A DNA stretch of 64,000 nt from DATAOG01 sp963753685 (lineage in GTDB: Bacteria; Pseudomonadota; Alphaproteobacteria; Geminicoccales; Geminicoccaceae), in contig CAVWDE010000010.1 in assembly GCA_963753685.1 (NCBI GenBank), forward strand, positions 186,001 through 250,000. The letters are read 5' to 3'. The notes beneath the pieces were generated by a model. It ran no database searches. It saw only the letters and a program-made list of their open reading frames with translations, and was not told where the DNA came from. A program made the position numbers and the translations under genes. This document shows, one piece after another, positions 38,001-46,891 of the stretch. Within the stretch, counting starts at the first letter, position 1, and each line of letters opens with the position of its first letter.

Positions 38001-39181
38001 CAGCGGCTCCGGGCCTGGGCGCTCCCCGGCTCGGCGACGTAGCCCGCCCAGGCGAGCGCGGTCTGGACGAAGCCCGGCAGCTCGCGGTGATGGCCGGTGT
38101 CGATCTCGGCGGTGACGCTCATGCCGGCGCGCAGCGGCGGATCGTCGGGCCCGGTCTCGAGCGCGATCCGGACCGGGATCCGCTGCACCACCTTGACCCA
38201 GTTGCCGCTCGAGTTCTGTGCCGGCAGCACCGAGAACTGCGCCCCGGTCGCCTGGCTGATGCTCTCGACCGTGGCTGGCCATTCACGGTCAGGATAGGTG
38301 TCGATCCGGACGGTCGCCGGCTGCCCGGGCCGGACGTGGGTCAGATCGGTCTCCTTGAAGTTGGCGTCGACCCAGACGTCCTGGTCGGCGACGATGCTCA
38401 TCACCGGCCTGCCGGCGGTGACGTAGTCGCCAAGATCGGGCTTCTGGCTGGCGATGCCCGCGAACGGCGCGGTGACGGTCGCGTGCTGCAGATCGAGGGC
38501 CGCCTTGTCGCGCGCGGCCTTGGCCTCGAGGTAGGTCGCGTGCTGCTCGACCGGGGTATCCGGATCGCCGCCCAGATCGGCGAGCAGGCCGCGCAGCTCC
38601 TGGTCGGTCATGGCGACCTGCTGGTGCGCCACCTCCAGATTGTGCTGCGCCTCGTCGTACTTCGCCTGTGAAGCAAAGTCGCGCTTCGCGAGCTTGGCCT
38701 GGCGCTGGAACTCCTGCTCGGCATAGGCGACATTCTGGTTCGCGAGCGCCAGCTCCTGCTGCTTTTGCCGGTAGCTCGCCTTGAGCGCTCGGACGTCGTT
38801 GTCGGCCTTCTTGAGGCGCGCCTCGGCCTGGGCGAGCGCGATCTTGAACGGCTGCGGATCGAGCTCGAACAGGACCTGGCCGCGGTCGACGTGCTGGTTC
38901 TCGTGCACGTCGACCTCGACGATCGGGCCCGAGACCTCGGCGCTGACATCGACCATGTCGGCCTTGACGTAGGCGTCGTCGGTGTCGACGTAGCGGCCGC
39001 CGGTGACATAGAAGTAGCCGGCAACGATCAGGACCAGCGCCGGCCCGAGCAGCAGCAGCACGCGGCGCAGCCAGCGCCGCCGGCGCTCCGGGGTCGCGAT
39101 GTGGGCCTCGGCGACCACGGTCCTGCCCGCCCCGACCGGGGCCGGCGGAGCCGGACGTCGGGACCGCAGGAGGCTAAGCAC
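38000..39181 (-). CDS. emrA: Membrane fusion protein of a multidrug efflux system (EmrA/HlyD)
   Basis: The 393-residue periplasmic adaptor has one membrane anchor (about 38-60, VLLLLGPALVLIVAGYFYV), lipoyl half-motifs (VSGPIVEVDVHENQHVDRGQ and TAPFAGIASQKPDLGDYV), a coiled-coil hairpin (about 105-200) rich in Gln/Ala/Lys, and a beta-barrel end. GTG at 39181 overlaps the marR stop by 8 bp. It would link EmrB to an outer-membrane channel not encoded here. Confidence 0.9.
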   Translation of the reverse strand: MLSLLRSRRPAPPAPVGAGRTVVAEAHIATPERRRRWLRRVLLLLGPALVLIVAGYFYVTGGRYVDTDDAYVKADMVDVSAEVSGPIVEVDVHENQHVDRGQVLFELDPQPFKIALAQAEARLKKADNDVRALKASYRQKQQELALANQNVAYAEQEFQRQAKLAKRDFASQAKYDEAQHNLEVAHQQVAMTDQELRGLLADLGGDPDTPVEQHATYLEAKAARDKAALDLQHATVTAPFAGIASQKPDLGDYVTAGRPVMSIVADQDVWVDANFKETDLTHVRPGQPATVRIDTYPDREWPATVESISQATGAQFSVLPAQNSSGNWVKVVQRIPVRIALETGPDDPPLRAGMSVTAEIDTGHHRELPGFVQTALAWAGYVAEPGSAQARSR

Positions 39182-39629
39182 GGGCCACCTCCTCCCGGAC
39201 CAGGTTGCCCTTGACCGTCTGCAGCGTCTGCAGCAGCTGCCGGCGCTCGCGGTCGGACAGCCCCTGCATCGCCTCCTCGCGGGTCTCGGTCGCGAGCGCG
39301 CGGATGTCGTCGAGCAGCGGCTCGGCCTTGACGGTCAGATGGAGGCGCTGGACCCGCCGGTCGGCGGGATCGGGCCTGCGCTCGACCCAGCCGGCCGCCT
39401 CGAGCCGGTCGATCAGACGGGTGAGCGTGATCGGCTGGACCTCGAGCAGATCCGCCAGGCAGGCCTGGTTCATGCCTTGATTCTGGGAGATACGCGCGAG
39501 CGCCTGCCACTGCGGCTGGGTCAGGCCCAGGCCCTGGGCGCGTCGGTTGAAGTTGCGGCGCAGCAGCCGGGCGACGTCGACCAGCAGCACACCGACACTT
39601 TGATAGGGATCGTCCATGGGGCTCGACAT
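39174..39629 (-). CDS. MarR-family transcriptional regulator
   Basis: The 151-residue winged-helix regulator has a dimerising N-terminus, a recognition region (ACLADLLEVQPITLTRLIDR) and the wing motif RRPDPADRRVQRLHLT. ATG 39629 (MSSPMDDPYQS) sits 4 bp from an AT-rich palindrome, so it almost certainly represses itself and the emrAB genes. Ligands released from repression are likely the efflux substrates. Confidence 0.92.
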   Translation of the reverse strand: MSSPMDDPYQSVGVLLVDVARLLRRNFNRRAQGLGLTQPQWQALARISQNQGMNQACLADLLEVQPITLTRLIDRLEAAGWVERRPDPADRRVQRLHLTVKAEPLLDDIRALATETREEAMQGLSDRERRQLLQTLQTVKGNLVREEVARA

Positions 39630-39633
39630 GCTT

Positions 39634-39653
39634 ATAGTAAGCTTGCTTATTAT
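39634..39653 (-). promoter_or_regulatory. Palindromic operator of the marR-emrAB operon
   Basis: ATAGTAAGC (39634-39642), TT, then GCTTATTAT (39645-39653) form a 20-bp inverted repeat with one mismatch pair (ATARTAAGC arms). This is the usual size and AT-richness of MarR operators. It ends 4 bp before the marR start codon and contrasts sharply with the surrounding GC-rich DNA. Confidence 0.8.
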
Positions 39654-39748
39654 GAGCATCACGGACCGGCCTGGCAAGGGCGTTGGTCGAAAAAATCTGT
39701 GCGCCCCGGCCCGAATCTACGATGCGTCGAGCGAGGCCGGAAAGTCGG

Positions 39749-40450
39749 TCAAAGCGTGAGATACGCCGCCCGCACGTCCGCCCGGGCGTCGAGTTCGGTC
39801 ATCGTGCCCTGATAGCGGATCCGGCCCTTCTCGATGATCAGCGCGCGGTCGGCGACCGCGCCGGCGAAGCGCAGGTTCTGCTCTGCGAGCAAGACCGTCA
39901 GGCCGTCCCGGCTGAGCTCCCAGATGGCCGCCGCCATCAGCTCGACGATCACCGGCGCCAGACCCTCCGAGGGCTCGTCCAAAAGGATCGCGCGCGGGTT
40001 GCCCATCAGCGTGCGCGCGATGGTCAGCATCTGCTGCTCGCCGCCCGAGATTCGGCCGGCCGGCCGGGCGCGCAGCTCGGCCAGGTTCGGGAACAGCCCG
40101 AACAGGCGCTCGGGCGTCCACTGCGGCGCGCGGTCGCGCGGCGGCTGGCGGCCGACCTCGAGATTCTCCATGACCGTGAGCCCGGCGAAGATCCGCCGCT
40201 CCTCCGGCACGTAGCCGAGGCCGAGGCGCGCGATCTCGTGCGGCGGCCGGCCGACCAGATCGTGGCCGTCGAAGCGGATCCAGCCCTTGGCAGGCGGCAC
40301 CAAGCCGATGATGCTCTTGAGCGTGGTCGATTTGCCGGCACCGTTGCGGCCGAGCAGGGCCACCACCTCGCCCCGGCCGACCGTGAAGCTGACGTCGTCC
40401 AGGATGTGGGCGCGGCCGTAGTAGCTGTGCACGGATGCGACCTCAAGCAT
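39749..40450 (-). CDS. livF: Branched-chain amino acid ABC transporter ATPase (LivF)
   Basis: The 233-residue ATPase has Walker A GRNGAGKST, LivF-type YVPEERRIFAGLTVMENL, signature ISGGEQQMLTIARTL and Walker B AILLDEPSEGLAP. It forms the ATPase pair with the LivG part of the upstream fusion. ATG 40450 overlaps the end of that gene by 8 bp. The 39630-39748 gap holds the marR operator and no gene. No livK-type binding protein lies nearby. Confidence 0.92.
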   Translation of the reverse strand: MLEVASVHSYYGRAHILDDVSFTVGRGEVVALLGRNGAGKSTTLKSIIGLVPPAKGWIRFDGHDLVGRPPHEIARLGLGYVPEERRIFAGLTVMENLEVGRQPPRDRAPQWTPERLFGLFPNLAELRARPAGRISGGEQQMLTIARTLMGNPRAILLDEPSEGLAPVIVELMAAAIWELSRDGLTVLLAEQNLRFAGAVADRALIIEKGRIRYQGTMTELDARADVRAAYLTL

Positions 40451-43082
40451 GGCGCCGTGCGCCCGCAGCGATCGCGCCCGGCCGCGCGAGGCTGCCGGCG
40501 CCGAGATAGATCGCCTGCACCAAAGGATCGGCGCGTACCTGCTCGGGCGTGCCCTCGGCAACCAGCTCACCCCGGCTCATCACCAGGATCCGATCGGCGT
40601 GGCCGAACACCACGTCCATGTCGTGCTCGGTGAACAGGAGGGCGAGGTTCTGCTCGCGGACCAGCGAGCGGGCGAGCGCCATCAGCGCGCGGCGCTCTTC
40701 GGGGGCCATGCCGGCGGTCGGCTCGTCCATCAGCAGGAGCACGGGCTGCTGGGCGAGCACGATCGCGAGCTCGACCCGCTTGAGGTCGCCATAGGCGAGC
40801 ACCGCGCAGGAGCGCCTGGCCTGATCGGCCATCCCGACCCGCTCCAGCATGGCCAACGCCTCGTTATGGAACAGTCGCCCGGCCGGCGGCCATAGGCGGC
40901 GCGTGCGCCCATGCCTGGCGAGCAGGGCCTGCTGAACGTTCTCGGCCACGGTCAGGGATGCGAAGGTCTGGGTGATCTGGAAGGTTCTGCCAACGCCCAG
41001 GCGCGCGACCCGGCGTGGCGGCAGGCCAGCCAGCTCGCGGCCGTTGAGCTTGACGCTGCCGCGATCGGGCCGGAGCTGGCCGTTCAGGCAATTGAAGCAG
41101 GTAGTCTTGCCGGCGCCGTTCGGCCCGATCAGGGCGAGCAGCTCGCCGGCCGCCAGATCGAAGCTCAGCCCCCGGACCGCCTGCACGCCGCCAAAGGCCT
41201 TGGCCAGGCCCCGGACCTTAAGGACCGTCATCAGGCTGCTTCGGCTTGAGCCGCGCCGGCGCTGCAGCCAGCCGACGATGCCGTGCGGGAAGGCCAGCAC
41301 CAGCGTGACGATGATCAGCCCGACGATCAGCGGCCAGTAGCGGGTCACCGTCGCGAACCAGATCTGGAGGCCGTGATAGACGGCCGCGCCGACCAGGGGC
41401 CCCGCGAGCGTCTCCACGCCGCCGAGCAGGACCATAACCAGGCCGTCGACCGACTGCGGGATCGCGAGCCAGCCGGGATCGATCGTGCCCTTGAGGAAGG
41501 CGAGCAGGCCGCCCGCCAGACCCGCGAAGCTGCCCGCGATGGCGAACGCCAGCCACCGGTGGGTGCGGATGTCGATGCCGATCGCCTCGGCCCGCAGCGG
41601 CGCGTCGCGCGCGGCCCGGAGCGTGAGACCAAAGGGCGCGAACACGAAGGATCCAAGCAACGTCATCGCGATGAGATTCACAGTCAAGGAGAAGTAATAA
41701 AAGACGATCGTCGAGCTGGCCCACGCCGACGGCCAGATGCCGACCAGACCGTTGTCGCCGCCCGTGAGATCGGACCACTGGAACGCGACGGCGTAGACGA
41801 TCTGGGCGAAGGCGAGCGAGAGCATCGCCAGATAGACGCCGGCAAGGCGGACACAGAACCAGCCGAACAGCAGCGCCCCGGCGCCGGCCAGCAGGGGTGC
41901 GGCGAGCAGGGCGAGCCCCATCGGGGCCGCGAGATGCTCGACCAGCAGGCCCGCGCCATAGGCGCCGAGGCCGAAATAGGCGGCGTGGCCGAACGAGGTC
42001 ATGCCGCCCGGCCCCATCAGGAAATGCAGGCTCTGGGCGAACAGCGCGAGGCAGAAGATCTCGATCAGCAGGAACTGCACATAGCTGCCGATCAGGAGCG
42101 GCGCCAACAGGAGCGCCAGCACGAGACCGAGCCACGCCAAGCGCGCGCGCCGGTCCGGCGGCGACAGCGGCGGTGCCACGGCGCCGGCCGCGGTCGCAAG
42201 CGCCATTTCCGGCTTGCCGAGCAGGCCATAGGGCCGGACCACCAGGACCACCGCCATGATCAGGAAGGTCAGGACCAGCGTGATCTGCGGGAACACCCAG
42301 ATGCCGAAGGCGGTGAGCTCGCCGATCAGGAGTGCTGCGAGGTAGGCGCCGGGCACGCTGCCCATGCCGCCGACCACCACGACCACGAAGGCATCGACGA
42401 TGATCCGAAGATCCATGTCGTGGGTGACCGCATCGCGCGGCAACTGGAGCGCGCCGCCGAACGCGGCGAGGCCGGCGCCGAGCGCGAACACGGCGGTGAA
42501 CAGCGCCCTCTGGTCGACCCCGAGGGCGGCAACCATCTCGCGGTCCTCGGTCGCGGCGCGCGCCAGAACGCCGAACCGGGTGTGCCGGAACAGCCAGGTG
42601 AGCGCGCAGAGGACCGCGGGCCCGAGCGCGATCAGCACCAGCTCGTATTGCGGAAAGCGCTGGCCCAGCACATCGATCGAGCCGCTGAGCCCCGGGGCCC
42701 GCGGCCCGATCAAAGCATCCGGGCCCCAGACGATCACCACCAGCTGGCCCACGATCAGGACGACGCCGAAGGTCGCGAGCAGCTGGAACAGTTCCGGGGC
42801 CTGGTAGATCCGGCGCAGCAGCAGGACCTCGACCAGAGCGCCGATGCCGGCGACGATGCCCGCGGCCAGCAGGAGCGAGAGCCAGAAGCCGAGCGCCGAG
42901 GTGGCGCCGCCCAGCCAGCCGGTCAGGCTGACCGCCAGATAGGCGCCCAGCATGTAGAACGAGCCGTGGGCGAAGTTCACGATCCGGGTGACCCCGAAGA
43001 TGATCGAGAGCCCGGCTGCGACCAGGAACAGCGACGACGCACTGGCCAAACCGTTCAGGACCTGGATGATGACGAAGTCCAT
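40443..43082 (-). CDS. LivH-LivM-LivG fusion: two permeases and an ATPase in one reading frame
   Basis: One uninterrupted frame of 879 codons encodes three proteins usually separate. LivH-like permease: about 1-290 (MDFVIIQVLNGLASASSLF, GLSIIFGVTRIVNFAHGSFY). LivM-like permease: about 305-610 (GPGGMTSFGHAAYFGLGAYG, FAPFGLTLRAARDAPLRAEA). LivG-like ATPase: from Met618 (Walker A GPNGAGKTT, Walker B LLLMDEPTAGMAP). The ATPase signature is altered (LAYGDLKRVELA instead of LSYGxQR). LivHM fusions are known; joining LivG as well is unusual to my knowledge. An internal start at Met618 (41231) could also give free LivG. It would import branched-chain amino acids or related compounds. Confidence 0.85.
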   Translation of the reverse strand: MDFVIIQVLNGLASASSLFLVAAGLSIIFGVTRIVNFAHGSFYMLGAYLAVSLTGWLGGATSALGFWLSLLLAAGIVAGIGALVEVLLLRRIYQAPELFQLLATFGVVLIVGQLVVIVWGPDALIGPRAPGLSGSIDVLGQRFPQYELVLIALGPAVLCALTWLFRHTRFGVLARAATEDREMVAALGVDQRALFTAVFALGAGLAAFGGALQLPRDAVTHDMDLRIIVDAFVVVVVGGMGSVPGAYLAALLIGELTAFGIWVFPQITLVLTFLIMAVVLVVRPYGLLGKPEMALATAAGAVAPPLSPPDRRARLAWLGLVLALLLAPLLIGSYVQFLLIEIFCLALFAQSLHFLMGPGGMTSFGHAAYFGLGAYGAGLLVEHLAAPMGLALLAAPLLAGAGALLFGWFCVRLAGVYLAMLSLAFAQIVYAVAFQWSDLTGGDNGLVGIWPSAWASSTIVFYYFSLTVNLIAMTLLGSFVFAPFGLTLRAARDAPLRAEAIGIDIRTHRWLAFAIAGSFAGLAGGLLAFLKGTIDPGWLAIPQSVDGLVMVLLGGVETLAGPLVGAAVYHGLQIWFATVTRYWPLIVGLIIVTLVLAFPHGIVGWLQRRRGSSRSSLMTVLKVRGLAKAFGGVQAVRGLSFDLAAGELLALIGPNGAGKTTCFNCLNGQLRPDRGSVKLNGRELAGLPPRRVARLGVGRTFQITQTFASLTVAENVQQALLARHGRTRRLWPPAGRLFHNEALAMLERVGMADQARRSCAVLAYGDLKRVELAIVLAQQPVLLLMDEPTAGMAPEERRALMALARSLVREQNLALLFTEHDMDVVFGHADRILVMSRGELVAEGTPEQVRADPLVQAIYLGAGSLARPGAIAAGARRHA

Positions 43083-43166
43083 GCCGTCCGATCGCGCTCG
43101 TCTGCCCGCCGCCGGCCGGGGGCGACCACGACCGGCTACCTCCCACCATGCATCTTGCGCGCCGCG

Positions 43167-43331
43167 ATGACGAGACGCATCAAGAGCCGCCAGGGCCAGG
43201 CCGTCAAACGCCGCAATCCGATCGCGCGGACGTTGCGGGCGGCGGCCTTTCGGGCACGCAAGGAGCAAAACCGCCGACGCTACGCACGCAAGCCGAAGCA
43301 CAAGCCGGACATCCAAACCGACCGGGAATAG
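43167..43331 (+). CDS. Small basic protein resembling ribosome-rescue factor ArfA
   Basis: The 54-residue, strongly basic product (MTRRIKSRQGQAVKRR, then NPIARTLRAAAFRARKEQN, RRRYARKPKHKPD) resembles ArfA, which has a similar A-L-R-x-x-x-F-R-x-R stretch followed by a basic YxRKxKH-like tail. ArfA recruits RF2 to ribosomes stalled on mRNAs without stop codons. It lies between the divergent liv gene and the YceI gene, starting 9 bp before the latter. No strong ribosome-binding site is visible. The match is by eye over a short length. Confidence 0.45.
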   Translation: MTRRIKSRQGQAVKRRNPIARTLRAAAFRARKEQNRRRYARKPKHKPDIQTDRE

Positions 43332-43340
43332 GGAAACGCC

Positions 43341-44003
43341 ATGCCACTCCGTCCACGCCTGCCGGGCCTGCGCCTCCTCTCCTGCCTCGGGCTCGCGCTC
43401 ACCCTCGGCGCCTGCGGCTATCTGCTGCCCTCGCACAACCAGACGCTCGAACTCGCCCAGCTGCCGGGCGGCGCCTACCGGCTCGACCCGGAGCACGCCT
43501 CGCTGCTGTTCAAGGTCGACCACTTCGGATTTTCCGAGCTCGTCGGCCGCTTCGACCGCTTCGAGGGCGCGCTCGACTTCGACCCCAAGCAGCCCCAGGC
43601 GGCCCGCCTGACGGTGCTAGTCGACACCGCCAGCATCGACCTCAACCTGCCGAAGTTCGAGCAGGACCTGCGCGGCCCCGACTGGTTCGACACAGCCAAG
43701 TTCCCGCAGGCCCGCTTCGAGAGCCGGACGATCATGATCACCGGCGAGAAGACCGGTCGGGTCATCGGCGATCTGACCCTGCACGGCGTGACCGCGCCGG
43801 TCACCCTGGAGGTCACCTTCAACGGCGGCGCCGACAGCCTGCTCACCGGGCACTATACGCTAGGCTTCGCCGCCAGCGGCACGCTCACCCGGTCCGACTT
43901 CGGCCTTGGCGCCTACGCCCCCGCGGTCGGCGACCAGGTGACCCTCGAGATCCACGCCGAGTTCCAGCGCACCGGCGCGGCCGGCCCGCCCCCTTCCGGA
44001 TGA
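43341..44003 (+). CDS. YceI-family lipoprotein
   Basis: The 220-residue protein has a lipoprotein signal (LALTLGACG, Cys25) and a YceI lipocalin-like fold (YRLDPEHASLLFKVDHFGFS, a TASIDLNLPKFEQDL block, GDLTLHGVTAPVTLEV). YceI proteins bind isoprenoid-like lipids in the periplasm. ATG 43341 follows AGGGAAACGCC. The two amidohydrolase genes follow about 110 bp later and are probably separate. Confidence 0.88.
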   Translation: MPLRPRLPGLRLLSCLGLALTLGACGYLLPSHNQTLELAQLPGGAYRLDPEHASLLFKVDHFGFSELVGRFDRFEGALDFDPKQPQAARLTVLVDTASIDLNLPKFEQDLRGPDWFDTAKFPQARFESRTIMITGEKTGRVIGDLTLHGVTAPVTLEVTFNGGADSLLTGHYTLGFAASGTLTRSDFGLGAYAPAVGDQVTLEIHAEFQRTGAAGPPPSG

Positions 44004-44111
44004 TACCCTGAACATCGCCGCCGCCGCCGGTCGCCTTGACGGGTGTGTCGGGCGAGGCTAGGCGTCAGCGAAGCGCCGGACGGCAGACCGGCCCTTGGGG
44101 GAAGCTTGGGC

Positions 44112-45179
44112 GTGAACGTCAGAGGCCGGGGTGCCATCGACTGCGACGTCCATGCCAACGTGCCGGACGTCAAGGCGCTGGTTCCCTATCTCGACGACTA
44201 CTGGCAGGACATGGTCGAGGTGCGCGGCATTGAGGGCTTCGAGAGCCGGAGCTATCCGCCGCAGGCGCCGCTCAGCTGCCGCCCGGACTGGCGCACGCCC
44301 GCGGGCCGCCCCGCCGAGGATCTGGCGACGCTGCGGACCCAGGTCCTGGACCGCTGGCAGACCGAGATCGCGATCCTGAATTGCCTCTACGGCGTCCAGC
44401 TGATCAATGACGAGCCCATGGCCGCGGCCTTCGCCGGCGCGGTCAACGACTGGCTGGCGCGGGAATGGCTCGACCCCGAGCCGCGGCTTCGGGCCTCGAT
44501 CGTGGTGACGCCCCAGAACCCCGCCCGCGCCGTGGCGGAAATCGAGCGCCGGGCGGCCGACCCCCGCTTCGTCCAGGTGCTCCTGCTCGCGACCGGCGAG
44601 ATGCCGCTCGGGCGGAGCCTCTACTGGCCGATCTTTGAGGCCGCCGAACGCCACCGCCTGCCGGTCGGGATCCATGCCGGCAGCAGCTATCGCCATCCGG
44701 TCACCTCGGTCGGCTGGCCGTCCTACCACATCGAGGACTACGTGGCGCAGACCCAGGGCTTCCAGGCGCAGCTCGCGAGCCTGATCGCCGAGGGCGTGTT
44801 CGCCAAGTTCAGGGAGCTCAAGGTCGTGCTGCTGGAATCCGGGGTCACCTGGCTGCCCGGGTTCCTCTGGCGGTTCTCGAAGTTCTGGCGCGGGCTGCGC
44901 AGTGAGGTCCCGTGGGTCGACCGCCCGCCCGCCGAGATCGTGCGCGAGCACGTCCGCCTCACGATCCAGCCGCTCGACAGCCCGCCGGACGCGCACGATC
45001 TCGAGCGCGTGCTCGAGCACATCGGCTCGGATGAGATCCTGCTGTACGCGTCCGACTTTCCGCACTGGCACTTCGAGGGCGATGATACCATACCAGAAGG
45101 AATGCCGGCGGCGCTGCTCGAGAGGGTCCTGGTCCGCAACCCGCTCGCCACCTATCCCCGCCTGGGAGAGCACAGATGA
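44112..45179 (+). CDS. Amidohydrolase 2 family protein (first of a pair)
   Basis: The 355-residue TIM-barrel protein has an early metal motif DCDVHAN, a mid HAGSSYRHP histidine, a VVLLESGVTWLPGFLWR strand and a late aspartate in YASDFPHW. These are marks of the ACMSD-like amidohydrolase 2 group, which performs metal-dependent decarboxylation or hydrolysis. No ATG fits; GTG 44112 (or TTG 44106) is chosen because conserved sequence starts about ten residues later. Its stop overlaps the ATG of the second amidohydrolase, and a Rieske protein follows, so the three probably work together. Confidence 0.82.
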   Translation: MNVRGRGAIDCDVHANVPDVKALVPYLDDYWQDMVEVRGIEGFESRSYPPQAPLSCRPDWRTPAGRPAEDLATLRTQVLDRWQTEIAILNCLYGVQLINDEPMAAAFAGAVNDWLAREWLDPEPRLRASIVVTPQNPARAVAEIERRAADPRFVQVLLLATGEMPLGRSLYWPIFEAAERHRLPVGIHAGSSYRHPVTSVGWPSYHIEDYVAQTQGFQAQLASLIAEGVFAKFRELKVVLLESGVTWLPGFLWRFSKFWRGLRSEVPWVDRPPAEIVREHVRLTIQPLDSPPDAHDLERVLEHIGSDEILLYASDFPHWHFEGDDTIPEGMPAALLERVLVRNPLATYPRLGEHR

Positions 45180-46303
45180 GCACGGTTCTGGAGCGTCCCT
45201 CGATCAGATCCGTACCGGAGCCGGCGCAGATCCGGGCGAGCCGGACCGGGATCGTCGACTGCGACGTCCACCCCACGGTCAAGGCGTTCTCCGATCTGCG
45301 GCCCTATCTGTCGGACCGCTGGTGGCGCCACCTCAACACCTACGGGCTGCGGCCACGGCACGGCTTTGCTCAGATGGACCCCTATCCCAAGGCGGCGCCG
45401 CGGGCCTGCCGCCGCGATGCCTGGGGCCCTGGCGGCACCAGGCCGGGCAGCGATCTCGGCTACATGCAGGCGCACTACCTGGACGCCTACGGCATCGAGA
45501 CCGCGATCTTGAGCCCACTTGCGGTGACCGGCCAGGGCGACCAGAACCTCGGCTTCAGCGCCGCCATGGCGAGCGCCATCAACGACTGGCAGCTCGACGC
45601 CTGGACCCGCCAGGACGAGCGCTTCAAGGCCTCGATCGTGGTCCCCTACGACGACGGCGCCATGGCCAAGGACGAGATCGACCGCTGCGCCGGCAATCCG
45701 CACTTCAAGCAGATCCTGGTCTTGAGCCGGACCAGCGAGCCGCTCGGCAAGCGCCGCTACTGGCCGATCTTCGAGGCCGCCTGCCGGCACGATCTGCCGC
45801 TTGGCGTCCACGTCTTCGGCTATAGCGGCTATCCGGTCTCGGCCGCCGGCTGGCCGTCCTACTACATCGAGGAGATGAGCGGCCATTCGACCACCTGTCA
45901 GACGGTGGTCGCGAGCATGGTCCTGGAGGGCGTGTTCGATGCGTTCCCGAAGCTCAAGGTGGTGCTGATCGAGGGCGGCTTCGGCTGGCTGCCGGCGCTC
46001 GCCTGGCGGCTCGACCGGCAGGTGCTGCGCAGCGCCGACGAAGTGCCGCATCTGACCCGCAGGCCGTCCGAATACATCCGCGACCATGTCTGGATCACGA
46101 CCCAGCCGATGGAGGAGCCGGAACGGCGCGAGCACCTCCTGGACGCCATGGGCTGGATCGGCTTCGACCGGCTGCTGTACGCGACCGACTATCCCCACTG
46201 GGACTTCGACGATCCGACCCAGGCCCTGCCGCGCGGGCTCGATCCCGAGCGGCAGGAGATGATCCGCCGCGGCAACGCCCGGAAGCTCTACCGGCTCGAC
46301 TGA
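45176..46303 (+). CDS. Amidohydrolase 2 family protein (second of a pair)
   Basis: The 375-residue protein shares the fold of the preceding one: DCDVHPT, HYLDAYGIETAILSP, GVHVFGYSGYP, VVLIEGGFGWLPALAWRLDR and YATDYPHWDFDD. Sequence differences suggest a related but distinct substrate, or a hetero-oligomer. ATG 45176 overlaps the upstream stop; its own stop shares a base with the Rieske gene start (TGATG at 46303). Confidence 0.88.
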   Translation: MSTVLERPSIRSVPEPAQIRASRTGIVDCDVHPTVKAFSDLRPYLSDRWWRHLNTYGLRPRHGFAQMDPYPKAAPRACRRDAWGPGGTRPGSDLGYMQAHYLDAYGIETAILSPLAVTGQGDQNLGFSAAMASAINDWQLDAWTRQDERFKASIVVPYDDGAMAKDEIDRCAGNPHFKQILVLSRTSEPLGKRRYWPIFEAACRHDLPLGVHVFGYSGYPVSAAGWPSYYIEEMSGHSTTCQTVVASMVLEGVFDAFPKLKVVLIEGGFGWLPALAWRLDRQVLRSADEVPHLTRRPSEYIRDHVWITTQPMEEPERREHLLDAMGWIGFDRLLYATDYPHWDFDDPTQALPRGLDPERQEMIRRGNARKLYRLD

Positions 46304-46716
46304 TGGAGCGGCACGTGGTCGCCAAGGTCGCGGAGCTGCCGCCCGGCAGCCGCCGCTTGGTGACCATCCGCGGCCGCGAGGTCGTGGTCTTCAACGTCGA
46401 GGGCGAATATTTCGCGCTGCTCGACCGCTGCCCGCATCAGGGCGGCAGCCTCAGCCGGGGCAAGCTCACCGGGCTTGTGGAGGCGAGCGCGCCCGGCGAG
46501 GTCCGCTACAGCCGCCGCGGCGAGATCATCCGCTGCCCCTGGCACGGCTGGGAGTACGACCTGCGCACCGGCAAATCCTTTTGCGATCCGGCGCGCCTGC
46601 GGGTCAAGAACTACGCTGCCACCACCATGCCCGGGGGCGCCCTGGCCCTGGGCCCCTACATCGCGGAGACCTTCGAGGTCACGGTCGAGGATGACTACGT
46701 GGTGATCGAAGTCTGA
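46303..46716 (+). CDS. Rieske [2Fe-2S] protein
   Basis: The 137-residue soluble protein has both Rieske cluster motifs: CPHQGG (C43, H45) and CPWHGWEYDL (C78, H81). It resembles dioxygenase-type ferredoxins, though a roughly 30-residue insertion between the motifs (SAPGEVRYSRRGE) is typical of oxygenase alpha-subunit-like Rieske domains without the catalytic part. It would pass electrons to a partner oxygenase. Tight coupling to the amidohydrolases suggests one pathway, but no oxygenase or reductase gene is here. Confidence 0.88.
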   Translation: MERHVVAKVAELPPGSRRLVTIRGREVVVFNVEGEYFALLDRCPHQGGSLSRGKLTGLVEASAPGEVRYSRRGEIIRCPWHGWEYDLRTGKSFCDPARLRVKNYAATTMPGGALALGPYIAETFEVTVEDDYVVIEV

Positions 46717-46719
46717 GGC

Positions 46720-46746
46720 CGCGAGCGAGCTCTTGCAGGGCTCGCG
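46720..46746 (+). terminator. Possible hairpin terminator after the Rieske gene
   Basis: CGCGAGC (46720-46726) pairs with GCTCGCG (46740-46746), four bases after the stop codon. No T-run follows, so an intrinsic terminator is uncertain. Confidence 0.35.
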
Positions 46747-46891
46747 AACGAAAGCTGCGTTCAGCGCCCCGGCTCCCGACATCTCCCCGACGCCCGCGGC
46801 AAAGCAGCCAGCCAGGCCTCTCAGAGGTGGCTCTCTGGAGCCGCTTCCGGTACCCTACCCTCAACAGTCGGGTTATCGGGGGGGCGGCGCG

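Noticed and set aside
41283..43331. A 682-codon plus-strand open frame opposite the Liv fusion
   Set aside because: It is antisense to a well-supported transporter and full of Arg/Glu/Gln. Only its last 54 codons (43167-43331) look like a separate real gene.
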